14,317 nt of DNA from an uncultured Clostridia bacterium (GCA_934645275.1 CAKUDW010000023.1:1-14317); one strand, 5' to 3'; shown: positions 7,420-14,187, counted from the stretch's first letter. The notes: generated by a model not told the origin, from the letters alone. Translations and numbers: made by a program.

Positions 7420-9852
7420 ATGTACAAATGTAAATCCGTTTTTTGGAATGGGGTGCGGAGTTTGGATGGTTATCACATTCGCGGCATATACCGCCGTGCG
7501 GCGGCGCTGCTGCTCACACTGGCGCTGCTGTTGCCGCTGTGGGGAATTGCGCCCGCGCAGGCTGCGGCAAACGGCGTGGTGCGCGTGAAACTGACGCGCA
7601 TCGGCGGGCATTCCGCAATTACTTTCAAGGCCGACTGTGACTGCGTGCTCGAGGGTAAGCTCAGTATCAACATTCCATCAGGCTCGGAAATTCGCGCGGA
7701 GGTGTCCGGCGGCGCGCTGACGATTACCAGCGGCGGCGTGCGCATCGGCTGTGGCCAGAACGCAAGAATACTGCGCTGCAGCGAGGACGGAGCGTTCAGC
7801 TTTACGTCGCCTGCCATGGCGAACCGCTTTCAGGGAGATCTGACGCTGTCGGCGGCGGGCTCGGCAGTCGAAGCGGTGCTCGGCATTTATATTGAAGATT
7901 ACCTCTGCGGCGTGGTAGGCTGGGAAATGTCCAATTCTTACCCGCTGGAGGCGCTGAAGGCACAGACGGTGGCTGCGCGCAACTATGTGCTCAAGAAAAA
8001 GACGGCGCGCGCGGGCAAGAGCTATGATGTGACGGACACGACCTCAGATCAGGTGTTTCGGGGGCTGGACAGTCGCCAGACGCGCGTGATTCAGGCTGTG
8101 CAGGCCACGGCGGGCAGAGCGCTCTATGCGGGAAATGCGCTTGCCTCCTGCTACTATGGCGACTCGAACGGTGGCCAGACGGAATCTACCCGGAACGTGT
8201 GGGGCAGTAAGCTGAGCTACAGTGTGGTAAAGGACGATCCTTACGATCTGGAAAACACAAAATCCCAGGTAAAGACGGCGCGTATCTGTCGCAATGCGTC
8301 TGATCTGAACGCGTCGCTGAAGGCGGTGCTCGTATCGGGCGCGGCCGCGTCGCTCGGCGTGCAGGAAGTGGAAATTGTTTCAATAGACGAAATAGAACCG
8401 TACGACCCGAAATATGAGGCGCCCAGCCGGCTGTATCGCACGCTGCGCTTTGAAATTACGGTGCAGGCGGACGGCGCGACGCGCGCGGCAGCGGTAGATG
8501 TGCCCACCTACGGTGGCGTCGAGAGCTGGTATGGCCTGTCTATCAACAGCGGCGACAACGAAACCGTTGCCGTGGACCAGGATGCGAATGCTTTCTACGT
8601 GCGCTTTCGGCGCAGCGGCCATGGCGTGGGTATGAGTCAGCGCGGCGCGCAACGCATGGCGGCGGATTGCGGCATGAGTTTCGAACAGATATTGGAATTC
8701 TATTACCCTGGCACGGAGCTGCGCAAGCTGTCACTGAGCAGGAACTCAGCGGCACAGAAATTGACCGCTTCAGACGGAACCGGCGAAAGGCGCACCGCGA
8801 AGCAGGATATACCGGTGTATGACCGCGCAGGCGGCACGGAAGCGTGCGCATGGCTTCAGACGGGCACGGAGTACGCCGTATACGAGGCGCAGGGCAGCCG
8901 CGTGAAGGTCGGTGTGCGCGGCATGGCGGGCTGGATAGACGCTGAAGCGCCCACGGTGCAGCCTTCCGAGGAGGCAACGGCGGCGCCTGATACTGAACCC
9001 ACGGCGGAGCCCACAGTGGAGCCTACACCTACGCCGGGCGTGATCTTCCTGCCGGATTCGCCGTCCTGGACGCCGGAACCGACCTTTGCCCCGGCAGCGA
9101 CCCCGGAGCCGGATGGCGGCGATGTCTGGATGCCGGACGACGATACGAAGATAGATGATGACGACGATGTCTGGATGCCGGACGACGATACGAAGATAGA
9201 TGACGGCGGCGATATCTGGATGCCGGATGGAGATACGAAGATAGACGACGGCGGCGATATCAGTCTACCCGACGACAGCACGGTAGGCGGATTGACACCG
9301 GTTGATCCCGATGCAAATATGAAGCAGGTCAGCGGCAAAAAGTACGTCTATGTAAACGTGTCCGTCGGAAGTACGCTCACGCTGCGCGCTGCCCCGGACG
9401 CGGATGCATTTGCGCGGGGAAGCCTGGCACGGGGCACGAAGCTGAGGCTGTTGGCTTATGACGATGAATGGGCGCGCGTGCTTACCGAGTCCGGTGCGGA
9501 GGGCTACGCCGCGCGGCGCTACCTTTCTATCAACGCGCCGGAAACGGCGGCAACCGCACGGCCTGACCGCGATTCCGATTTCTGGGTGGCGGATGACAAT
9601 GAAGCGACGGATAGCGGATCAATCTATTGCGACCTGGAACGGGCCGAGGGCGAAATTGTGATCTGCAACCGCAGGGCAAAGCTTCGGCGCGCAGCAACGC
9701 TCTATAAAAAGAACAGCACGTCCAGCGCGGTTGTGGCGGCGCTGCCCTCCGGCGCGCGGGTCACGGTTTCGGCCTATAACGAACGCTGGGCCTATATCAG
9801 CTGGAACGGCAAAAAGGGCTTTGTGATGCTGGAATATTTGAAGGCGGAGTGA
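7420..9852 (+). CDS. Secreted SpoIID/LytB-family protein with three SH3-type domains
   Basis: An 810-residue exported cell-wall protein. A hydrophobic signal segment covers about 25-48 (AAALLLTLALLLPL, cleavage near AQAAA). The SpoIID/LytB domain covers about 148-440: GWEMSNSYPLEALKAQTVAA (167-186) matches the GEMPxSWPxEALKAQAVAAR signature, with E169 aligning with the catalytic glutamate of the SpoIID lytic transglycosylase, and GHGVGMSQRGA (400-410) is the second signature. SH3-like domains lie at about 455-510, 640-705 and 742-808. Between the first two is a Pro/Thr/Glu linker and an acidic 15-residue repeat array. SpoIID of Bacillus is about 340 residues, so this is a much larger, probably vegetative, wall-binding relative. 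The ATG at 7420 has a weak SD; GTG at 7453 after GGAATGGG is an alternative. First gene of its operon. Confidence 0.88.
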   Translation: MYKCKSVFWNGVRSLDGYHIRGIYRRAAALLLTLALLLPLWGIAPAQAAANGVVRVKLTRIGGHSAITFKADCDCVLEGKLSINIPSGSEIRAEVSGGALTITSGGVRIGCGQNARILRCSEDGAFSFTSPAMANRFQGDLTLSAAGSAVEAVLGIYIEDYLCGVVGWEMSNSYPLEALKAQTVAARNYVLKKKTARAGKSYDVTDTTSDQVFRGLDSRQTRVIQAVQATAGRALYAGNALASCYYGDSNGGQTESTRNVWGSKLSYSVVKDDPYDLENTKSQVKTARICRNASDLNASLKAVLVSGAAASLGVQEVEIVSIDEIEPYDPKYEAPSRLYRTLRFEITVQADGATRAAAVDVPTYGGVESWYGLSINSGDNETVAVDQDANAFYVRFRRSGHGVGMSQRGAQRMAADCGMSFEQILEFYYPGTELRKLSLSRNSAAQKLTASDGTGERRTAKQDIPVYDRAGGTEACAWLQTGTEYAVYEAQGSRVKVGVRGMAGWIDAEAPTVQPSEEATAAPDTEPTAEPTVEPTPTPGVIFLPDSPSWTPEPTFAPAATPEPDGGDVWMPDDDTKIDDDDDVWMPDDDTKIDDGGDIWMPDGDTKIDDGGDISLPDDSTVGGLTPVDPDANMKQVSGKKYVYVNVSVGSTLTLRAAPDADAFARGSLARGTKLRLLAYDDEWARVLTESGAEGYAARRYLSINAPETAATARPDRDSDFWVADDNEATDSGSIYCDLERAEGEIVICNRRAKLRRAATLYKKNSTSSAVVAALPSGARVTVSAYNERWAYISWNGKKGFVMLEYLKAE
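9121..9300 (+). repeat. Tandem 45-bp coding repeats (15-residue acidic units)
   Basis: Four consecutive 45-bp units (9121, 9166, 9211, 9256) encode DVWMPDDDTKIDDDD-like peptides. The first three units are nearly identical and the fourth is diverged (DISLPDD). Asp-rich loops could bind calcium, but this is inference. They lie between the Pro-rich linker and the second SH3 domain of the SpoIID-like protein. Confidence 0.9.
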
Positions 9853-9880
9853 ATAATGAAACGCGAGCGGATTGAGGGAC

Positions 9881-9948
9881 GGGAACTGGTGAATGCCAAA
9901 GCAGTTGCGCAGACCGGCGGGGTTAAAAGGAATGCGTTGATGATTCTC
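9881..9948 (+). repeat. Dispersed structured repeat, copy B (overlaps a gene start)
   Basis: This aligns with copy C over its whole length. It shares the flank GAGGGACGGGAACTGG (like ACAGGAATTAG in C), the run AAAGCAGTTGCG, then CCGGCGG, GGAATGCG and the final ATTCTC. Base pairing is weaker than in the other copies (outer GGGAA/TTCTC only, first hairpin imperfect), so it may be drifting. Its 3' end contains the preferred ATG (9940) of the next gene. Confidence 0.65.
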
Positions 9949-11313
9949 AGAATCTGCGCGCTGTTGCTCGCGCTCTGTATGAGCTGGGCGGCGGCTGAAA
10001 CACCGGATGAAGTGGCGCAGGACATTGAAGCGCAGGTCGATCTGCTGGAAGTGGACCATCGCCTGTACGAGTTGGGCTATCGGGACGCCGCTTGTAACGG
10101 CGTGCTGGACGATATCACTGTGAACGCGCTGAAGAATTTTCAGCAGGTGAACGGTCTGGTGGCCACAGGGATACCGGATACCGCTACGGTGGCGCTGCTG
10201 TTGAGCGACCGCGCCGTGGGCGAAAGCGAATATCTTCAGTCGAAGGTGACGGAGCGTCAGCATGCGGGCGTGCTGGCTGAGGGCGCGTACGGCGAGGATG
10301 TATTGAAGCTGCAGCGCGCATTGAAGGCGTACGGTTATTTCCGCGACAATTGCGATGGGGCCTTCGGCGCGGCAACTGCGGCCGCCGTGTGCCGCTTTCA
10401 GCTGGCGAACGGGTTGAACGTTACCGGATCGGCGGATGGCACGGTGTTTCTGCGGTTGTACGACGGCGAGCCTGAGCAGTGGAGCGATTTTCTGAGCCAG
10501 TGCTGCGCCGGCGTGGGCGACAGCGGCGACGATGTGCGCCTGATTCAGATTTGCCTTCAGCGCAAGGGTTACTTTCAGGGCGAATGTACCGGCAAATATG
10601 GCGGCGGTACGCGCCAGGCAGTAATGCGCTTTCAGGCTGAATGCGGCCTCGAACAGAGCGGCAGCATGGATATGGATACGGCGCAGGCGCTGTTTTTCGA
10701 TGCGGCGCGGCTGATGCGCGAGGATGCAGCGCTGCGCCCCGGCGAGACGGGAGCGGAAGTGCGCAGCATGTGCGCGCGACTGCGGGAGCTGGGTTATGCC
10801 GCAGCAGATACCTATAACGCGCAGACGCAGCTGGCGCTGATGCAGTTTCAGCTGGTGAACGGGCTGGAAGCGTCGGGCATGGCTGGGGCCGAAACGCTTG
10901 ACGCGCTGTATACCGATTCTGCGAAGCGCGCAGGCGATTTCGCTGCCTCCGGCGCGGCGATCGAGCCGGAAGCGGCGGCGCTTGCGAATATTGCGGGCGA
11001 GGCTGAGGCGCATCTTGGCGAAAGAATGGAATTTGATTCAGACTTCGGGTTCGTGCAATATGTGTATCTGAAATGTGACCTGCCGCTAATGGATGATACG
11101 CGCATTGAGCTGGCGCAGATGGAGGATATGTCGGCTGCGCAGCCGGGCCAGGCGGTCACGCTGGAGGCGGGTGAGCGCCGCCTGACGGGCATTATTGGCA
11201 CAGATGGGGCGTGGATATATCGTTCGGGCAGCGGCTATGTGGTCAGACGCTATCCGGATACAATGAGCGTGGATGCGTATTATCTCAACCGCATGGCGGA
11301 GGCTGCCCGATGA
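9940..11313 (+). CDS. Secreted peptidoglycan-binding protein with degenerate NlpC/P60-like domain
   Basis: From the ATG at 9940 the product has 457 residues. It begins with a signal peptide MILRICALLLALCMSWAAA, then carries four PG_binding_1-type repeats at about 35-89, 113-175, 191-254 and 267-325, each with the Lxx(L)GY...FQ..NGL pattern. The C-terminal domain (about 348-455) resembles NlpC/P60: FGFVQYVY, PGQAV, LTGIIGTDGAWIYRSGSG. The catalytic Cys (normally DCSGFVQYVY) and the His before GIYIGDG are both replaced, so it is probably inactive and binding-only. AAGGA (9927-9931) lies 8 nt before this ATG. An in-frame ATG at 9856 with GGAG 6 nt upstream would add 28 residues encoded largely by the dispersed repeat; either start is possible. 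It follows the SpoIID-like gene and overlaps the methyltransferase. Confidence 0.87.
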   Translation: MILRICALLLALCMSWAAAETPDEVAQDIEAQVDLLEVDHRLYELGYRDAACNGVLDDITVNALKNFQQVNGLVATGIPDTATVALLLSDRAVGESEYLQSKVTERQHAGVLAEGAYGEDVLKLQRALKAYGYFRDNCDGAFGAATAAAVCRFQLANGLNVTGSADGTVFLRLYDGEPEQWSDFLSQCCAGVGDSGDDVRLIQICLQRKGYFQGECTGKYGGGTRQAVMRFQAECGLEQSGSMDMDTAQALFFDAARLMREDAALRPGETGAEVRSMCARLRELGYAAADTYNAQTQLALMQFQLVNGLEASGMAGAETLDALYTDSAKRAGDFAASGAAIEPEAAALANIAGEAEAHLGERMEFDSDFGFVQYVYLKCDLPLMDDTRIELAQMEDMSAAQPGQAVTLEAGERRLTGIIGTDGAWIYRSGSGYVVRRYPDTMSVDAYYLNRMAEAAR

Positions 11314-12047
11314 ATGTGCAACTTCGTCCGGGTGAACGGTTGGATGACCTTCAAAACGGTTACTGCCTGATTCAACGGCCGGATATGTTTTGCCTGAGCA
11401 CGGATTCGGTGCTGTTGGCAGATTTTGCCGCGCCGCGCGCGGGCGAAATGTGCGTGGATCTGGGCTGTGGCAACGGCGCAATTGCGCTGCTGCTGGCGGC
11501 CAGGCGCGCCGATGCGCGCATCGACGGCGTGGAGCTTCAGGCGCAGGCGGCGGAGATGGCCGTGCGCAGCGTGCAGTTGAACCAGCTGGAAGCGCGCGTA
11601 CGCATCTTTCAGGCAGACATGCGCGACTGCGCTGCGCTGTTGGGTTGTGGAAGGTATTCGCTGGCCGTATGCAATCCGCCGTATGGCGCGCAGGGGGCGA
11701 CCATTCCCAGCATGGGCGAGGCGGCGCGCATTGCTCGCCATGAGGATGGGCTTACCGTGCAGGATGTGACGGCGACGGCCGCTCGGCTGTTGAAATTTGG
11801 CGGGCGCTTCTGCACGGTGTATCCGTCTGCGCGGGCGCTGGAAATGCTGGACGCCATGCGTGCGGCGGCCATCGCGCCCAAGCGCATCCGCCTGATACAT
11901 GCGCGGGTAACGCAGCCGCCGAAGCTAACGTTGATTGAGGGCGTGCGCGGCGGGCGGCCGGGACTGCACTGGCTGCCGCCGTTGCTGCTCTATGATGAAT
12001 CGGGCGAGCACGGCGCGGAGTGGCGGCGCATTTATGGCAGAGAATAG
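11310..12047 (+). CDS. TrmN6-like SAM-dependent methyltransferase (tRNA1(Val) A37 N6 family)
   Basis: A 245-residue class I methyltransferase. The SAM-binding motif DLGCGNG is at 50-56, an acidic residue ends the second strand (VEL, 74-76), and NPPY at 122-125 is the N6-adenine-type catalytic motif. The overall pattern (RPGERLDDL at the N-terminus, LSTDSVLLADF at 29-39) matches TrmN6/YfiC, which methylates N6 of A37 in tRNA1(Val), and the Firmicute YabB homologues. The start overlaps the upstream stop (ATGA, 11310-11313) with GGAGG (11298-11302) 7 nt upstream, so it is translationally coupled to the wall protein, although the functions are unrelated. In many Firmicutes a RsmI gene follows; here the riboswitch-controlled thiT does. 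Substrate is assigned by family only. Confidence 0.88.
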   Translation: MNVQLRPGERLDDLQNGYCLIQRPDMFCLSTDSVLLADFAAPRAGEMCVDLGCGNGAIALLLAARRADARIDGVELQAQAAEMAVRSVQLNQLEARVRIFQADMRDCAALLGCGRYSLAVCNPPYGAQGATIPSMGEAARIARHEDGLTVQDVTATAARLLKFGGRFCTVYPSARALEMLDAMRAAAIAPKRIRLIHARVTQPPKLTLIEGVRGGRPGLHWLPPLLLYDESGEHGAEWRRIYGRE

Positions 12048-12070
12048 ATATGAAGTTTCGGTAAAAAAAA

Positions 12071-12096
12071 CGGGTGCGTATTGACATGCGCGCCCG
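12071..12096. other. Hairpin with the thiT -35 box in its loop
   Basis: CGGGTGCGTA (12071-12080) pairs with TGCGCGCCCG (12087-12096), 10 bp including two G-T pairs, and the loop is exactly TTGACA. A run of eight A precedes it, so on the minus strand it would read as hairpin plus T8, a terminator shape; on the plus strand there is no T-run. It may still slow the upstream operon's transcript. Confidence 0.6.
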
Positions 12097-12109
12097 ACTC
12101 AATTATAAT
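12081..12109 (+). promoter_or_regulatory. Perfect-consensus sigma-A promoter for thiT
   Basis: TTGACA (12081-12086) and TATAAT (12104-12109) are separated by exactly 17 bp, the full consensus in both hexamers. Transcription should begin near 12116, just ahead of the riboswitch. Such a strong promoter fits a gene controlled downstream by an attenuator. Confidence 0.9.
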
Positions 12110-12123
12110 AATTCTGATCGAAC

Positions 12124-12208
12124 CGCTGGGGGCGCCAGTAATGGCTGAGACGGGCTATATGCCCAGTCCCTTGGAACCTGATGTGGGTAATCCCACCGTA
12201 GGGAAGCG
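12124..12208 (+). promoter_or_regulatory. TPP riboswitch (THI element)
   Basis: The conserved THI-box parts appear in order: GGGGGCGCC (12128-12136), GGCTGAGA (12143-12150), a GGGC-TATAT-GCCC P3 stem (12152-12164), CCCTTGGAACCTGATG, the GTGGG-TAAT-CCCAC arm (12183-12196), then CCGTAGGGAA. P1 is CGCT (12124-12127) with AGCG (12205-12208). It binds thiamine pyrophosphate and would favour the following terminator when TPP is plentiful, switching off the thiamine transporter. Confidence 0.96.
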
Positions 12209-12242
12209 AAGGCCGGATTCAATCGGATCATGGCGTCCGTTT

Positions 12243-12280
12243 CCCGCATGCGTCTGTAAGGCGCATGCGGGTTTCATTTT
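12243..12280 (+). terminator. Riboswitch-controlled terminator (attenuator)
   Basis: A perfect 10-bp stem CCCGCATGCG/CGCATGCGGG (12243-12252, 12262-12271) with a 9-nt loop is followed by TTTCATTTT. It lies 35 nt after the TPP riboswitch and about 240 nt before the thiT start. Confidence 0.88.
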
Positions 12281-12285
12281 GGAAC

Positions 12286-12353
12286 AGGAATTAGCCAACT
12301 GCAAAGCAGTTGCGTGAGTCGGCGGATTTCGAGGGAATACGTCGACAATTCTT
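12286..12353 (+). repeat. Dispersed structured repeat, copy C
   Basis: The outer stem is AGGAATT (12286-12292) with AATTCTT (12347-12353). The first hairpin CAACTGC-AAA-GCAGTTG (12296-12312) is perfect. The second arm is GTCGGCG (12318-12324) with CGTCGAC (12340-12346), extended by ATTTC/GGAAT at the tip. Together they form a compact three-way junction. It follows the attenuator and precedes copy D by 7 nt. Confidence 0.82.
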
Positions 12354-12360
12354 AAAGGAC

Positions 12361-12423
12361 GAGAATTAGCAAAACCGGAGTTTTGCGGGTCGGCGGCTCT
12401 TGAAAGAGACGCCAACAATTCTC
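12361..12423 (+). repeat. Dispersed structured repeat, copy D
   Basis: The outer stem GAGAATT/AATTCTC (12361-12367, 12417-12423) is perfect. The first hairpin is CAAAAC-CGGA-GTTTTG (12370-12385). The second arm is GTCGGCG (12389-12395) with CGCCAAC (12410-12416) and a CTCT-TGAA-AGAG tip. It has the same fold as copy C with a different first-stem sequence, so pairing is kept while bases change. Confidence 0.82.
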
Positions 12424-12433
12424 TTGAGAATGG

Positions 12434-12477
12434 CAGGAATTGCGGCGGTTCCCGAGAAGGAGCGTTGGCAATTCCTG
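12434..12477 (+). repeat. Dispersed structured repeat, compact copy E
   Basis: The outer stem is extended to a perfect 10 bp, CAGGAATTGC/GCAATTCCTG (12434-12443, 12468-12477). The first hairpin is absent and only the GGCG...CGTT arm remains, so it forms a single long hairpin. TTTATTTGTT follows, so it could also act as a terminator in front of thiT. Confidence 0.75.
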
Positions 12478-12522
12478 TTTATTTGTTCCCTAGTGGCGAA
12501 AAAGAAAGGAAGACGAGATACC

Positions 12523-13359
12523 ATGAAGAAACTGCTTGCTCTGCTGACCGCAGTGGTGCTGCTGGCTGTGCTGACACTGCCTGCGCTGGCCGAAACTGCG
12601 GACATTGCCGAACCTGCTCAGGTTGCGCAGGAAGAAACCGTCGAAACCGAAACCGCCGAGGCGACCGCGGACGCGGAAGGTGCAGATGCCGAAGCGCCCG
12701 CCGAGGAGGAAGAAGAAGCGGAAGCCGATACGGGCATCAACAACGCTTCCAGTCTGATTACCATCGCCATTCTGGTGGTACTGATGATCGTGGGACTGGT
12801 GTTTTCCGCTAAGCGCGTGAAGTGGAACGCAGCGATGATTGCCAAGGCAGCCATCTGCATCGCGCTGGCCTATGTGCTGGGCATGATTAAGCTGTTCCGC
12901 ATGCCAATGGGTGGCTCGGTTACGCCGGCCAGTCTGCTGCCGCTTATTCTGTTCGCACTGGCGTTCGGTCCGCTCGAGGGTCTGCTGGTGGGCTGCACCT
13001 ACGGCCTGCTGGATCTGCTGATCGACCCCTATGTCATTCATCCACTGCAGCTGCTGGTGGACTACCCGATGGCCTACGCCGCGGTGGCGCTGTGCTGCGT
13101 GGCGAAGCTCTTCCCCGTAAAGGACTATTTTAAACTGCCCATCGCCGTGTTCTTTGGCTATCTGGGCAAGTATATCATGGCGGTGCTTTCCGGCGTGGTG
13201 TTCTTCGCTGAATACGCGGGTGATCAGGGCGCTCTGGCCTATTCGTTGCTGTACAATCTGAACTATACCGGTTGGGAAGTGCTGATTTGCATCGCCATTT
13301 CGCTGATTCCCGGCATGGCGCGTCTGCCCGGTATTCTGCGTAAGAATTCCGCGCGCTGA
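12523..13359 (+). CDS. thiT: Thiamine transporter ThiT (ECF S component) with secreted acidic N-terminal extension
   Basis: A 278-residue protein. Residues about 103-270 are the ThiT core, the thiamine-binding S component of an ECF importer. It contains MPMGGS (127-132), an alanine- and leucine-rich helix, EGLLVG near 152, and LIDPYVIHPLQLLVDYP (166-182), the ThiT signature with H173 and D180; YNLNYTGWE follows near 244-252. ThiT normally has six helices and about 190 residues. Here it is preceded by a signal peptide (1-23, ending ALA), an Ala/Glu-rich segment with EEEEEAEAD (61-69) and an extra helix (about 77-96). The identity is supported by the TPP riboswitch upstream. The ATG at 12523 follows AAAGGA (12505-12510) at 12 nt; upstream in-frame codons fall inside the repeats and are rejected. 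The ECF ATPases and T component are not in the window. Confidence 0.93.
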   Translation: MKKLLALLTAVVLLAVLTLPALAETADIAEPAQVAQEETVETETAEATADAEGADAEAPAEEEEEAEADTGINNASSLITIAILVVLMIVGLVFSAKRVKWNAAMIAKAAICIALAYVLGMIKLFRMPMGGSVTPASLLPLILFALAFGPLEGLLVGCTYGLLDLLIDPYVIHPLQLLVDYPMAYAAVALCCVAKLFPVKDYFKLPIAVFFGYLGKYIMAVLSGVVFFAEYAGDQGALAYSLLYNLNYTGWEVLICIAISLIPGMARLPGILRKNSAR

Positions 13360-13365
13360 GCGTTT

Positions 13366-13379
13366 CGGCAGAAATGCCG
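13366..13379 (+). terminator. Short hairpin after thiT, weak terminator candidate
   Basis: CGGCA-GAAA-TGCCG (13366-13379) forms a 5-bp stem with a GNRA-type tetraloop 6 bases after the thiT stop. There is no T-run, so termination is uncertain. Confidence 0.3.
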
Positions 13380-13401
13380 CGTCATGTTAACACTGCGGTC
13401 A

Positions 13402-13430
13402 TTGCCTTTTCAGCGGCGGTCAGCTATAAT
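13402..13430 (+). promoter_or_regulatory. Sigma-A promoter of the VanY-like gene
   Basis: TTGCCT (13402-13407) is 17 bp from a perfect TATAAT (13425-13430), about 40 bases upstream of the start codon. Confidence 0.8.
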
Positions 13431-13470
13431 AAAGCACATACGACTATGTGACTGTGCTGGAGAAGAGCCG

Positions 13471-14151
13471 ATGAAGATACGCAAAATACTGATTTGTCTG
13501 GCCGCAATACTGTTGATTGCCGCGAGTGCATTGGGCGAAGAAGTGACCATACCGACGGCCACGCTTTCGCCCGAGGCCGCGGCGCTGCCGTGGAATCTGA
13601 CGCTGGTGAATGCAAAGAATCCCGTGCCCGATAGCTGGACGAGCGAGTTCGCGGAGCTGAAAGGGAATCAGCGCGTGGATGTGCGCATCTATCCGGAATT
13701 GCAGGCAATGTTTAACGCCTGCCGCGAGGCGGGGCTCAAGCCCATGGTTAAGACCTCGTACCGCACCTATGAGGATCAGAAAAACATGCTGGTGCGCAAG
13801 TACAGGCAATATAAGAACGTGGGCAAAACCCACGCTGAGGCCCAGGTGGCCGCACTGAAGGTGGCAGCTTATCCTGGTTACAGCGAGCATCAGCTTGGAC
13901 TGGCCGTGGATATCGATTCTGCCGATGTTGAAACCTGCAGCAACGATGCCGTGTGGGATTGGATGAAGCGCCATTGTCAGGAATATGGCTTTATCTGGCG
14001 CTATCCGGGCGTGAAGAGCGAGATTACCGGCATATCGAATGAATCGTGGCACTTCCGCTATGTGGGCGTGGAGGCCGCAACCTATATTATGGAAAATCAG
14101 CTGTGTCTGGAGGAATACCTGAACCAGTTCTACGGTATTCCACTGCCATAG
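13471..14151 (+). CDS. VanY/LdcB-family D-alanyl-D-alanine carboxypeptidase (M15B), secreted
   Basis: A 226-residue exported zinc peptidase. The signal peptide is MKIRKILICLAAILLIAASALG. The M15B motifs are SYRTYEDQ (96-103), SEHQLGLAVDID (138-149) with zinc ligands H140 and D147, and NESWHFRY (190-197) with catalytic E191 and zinc ligand H194. All key residues are present and the length is normal. It would trim the terminal D-Ala (or L,D-cut tetrapeptides, in the LdcB branch) from peptidoglycan stem peptides outside the membrane. The ATG at 13471 is preferred over the longer reading frame because GGAG (13459-13462) sits 8 nt upstream and the signal peptide then begins at the start. It has its own promoter. 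No vanR/S/H/A genes are seen, so a housekeeping rather than a glycopeptide-resistance role is likely. Confidence 0.93.
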   Translation: MKIRKILICLAAILLIAASALGEEVTIPTATLSPEAAALPWNLTLVNAKNPVPDSWTSEFAELKGNQRVDVRIYPELQAMFNACREAGLKPMVKTSYRTYEDQKNMLVRKYRQYKNVGKTHAEAQVAALKVAAYPGYSEHQLGLAVDIDSADVETCSNDAVWDWMKRHCQEYGFIWRYPGVKSEITGISNESWHFRYVGVEAATYIMENQLCLEEYLNQFYGIPLP

Positions 14152-14187
14152 CGGTGAATGCGATAGAATATAAATATGTATATGTAT

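Noticed and set aside
9619..11013. 464-residue open frame on the minus strand
   Set aside because: It lies opposite the SpoIID-like and peptidoglycan-binding genes, which have clear domains. Its Arg/His/Gln-rich composition is typical of an antisense frame in GC-rich DNA.
12081..12317. 78-codon open frame across the promoter and riboswitch
   Set aside because: It covers the -35/-10, the TPP riboswitch and the terminator, which are much better supported. Its end, ELANCKAVA, is a translation of repeat copy C.
12286..12477. Tandem C-D-E elements as a CRISPR array
   Set aside because: The units are folded, differ in sequence and length, and the spacers are only 7-10 nt. There are no cas genes.
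13471..14151. Glycopeptide-resistance vanY
   Set aside because: The M15B family match is clear but no vanRSHAX genes are adjacent. Housekeeping carboxypeptidases of this type are widespread.
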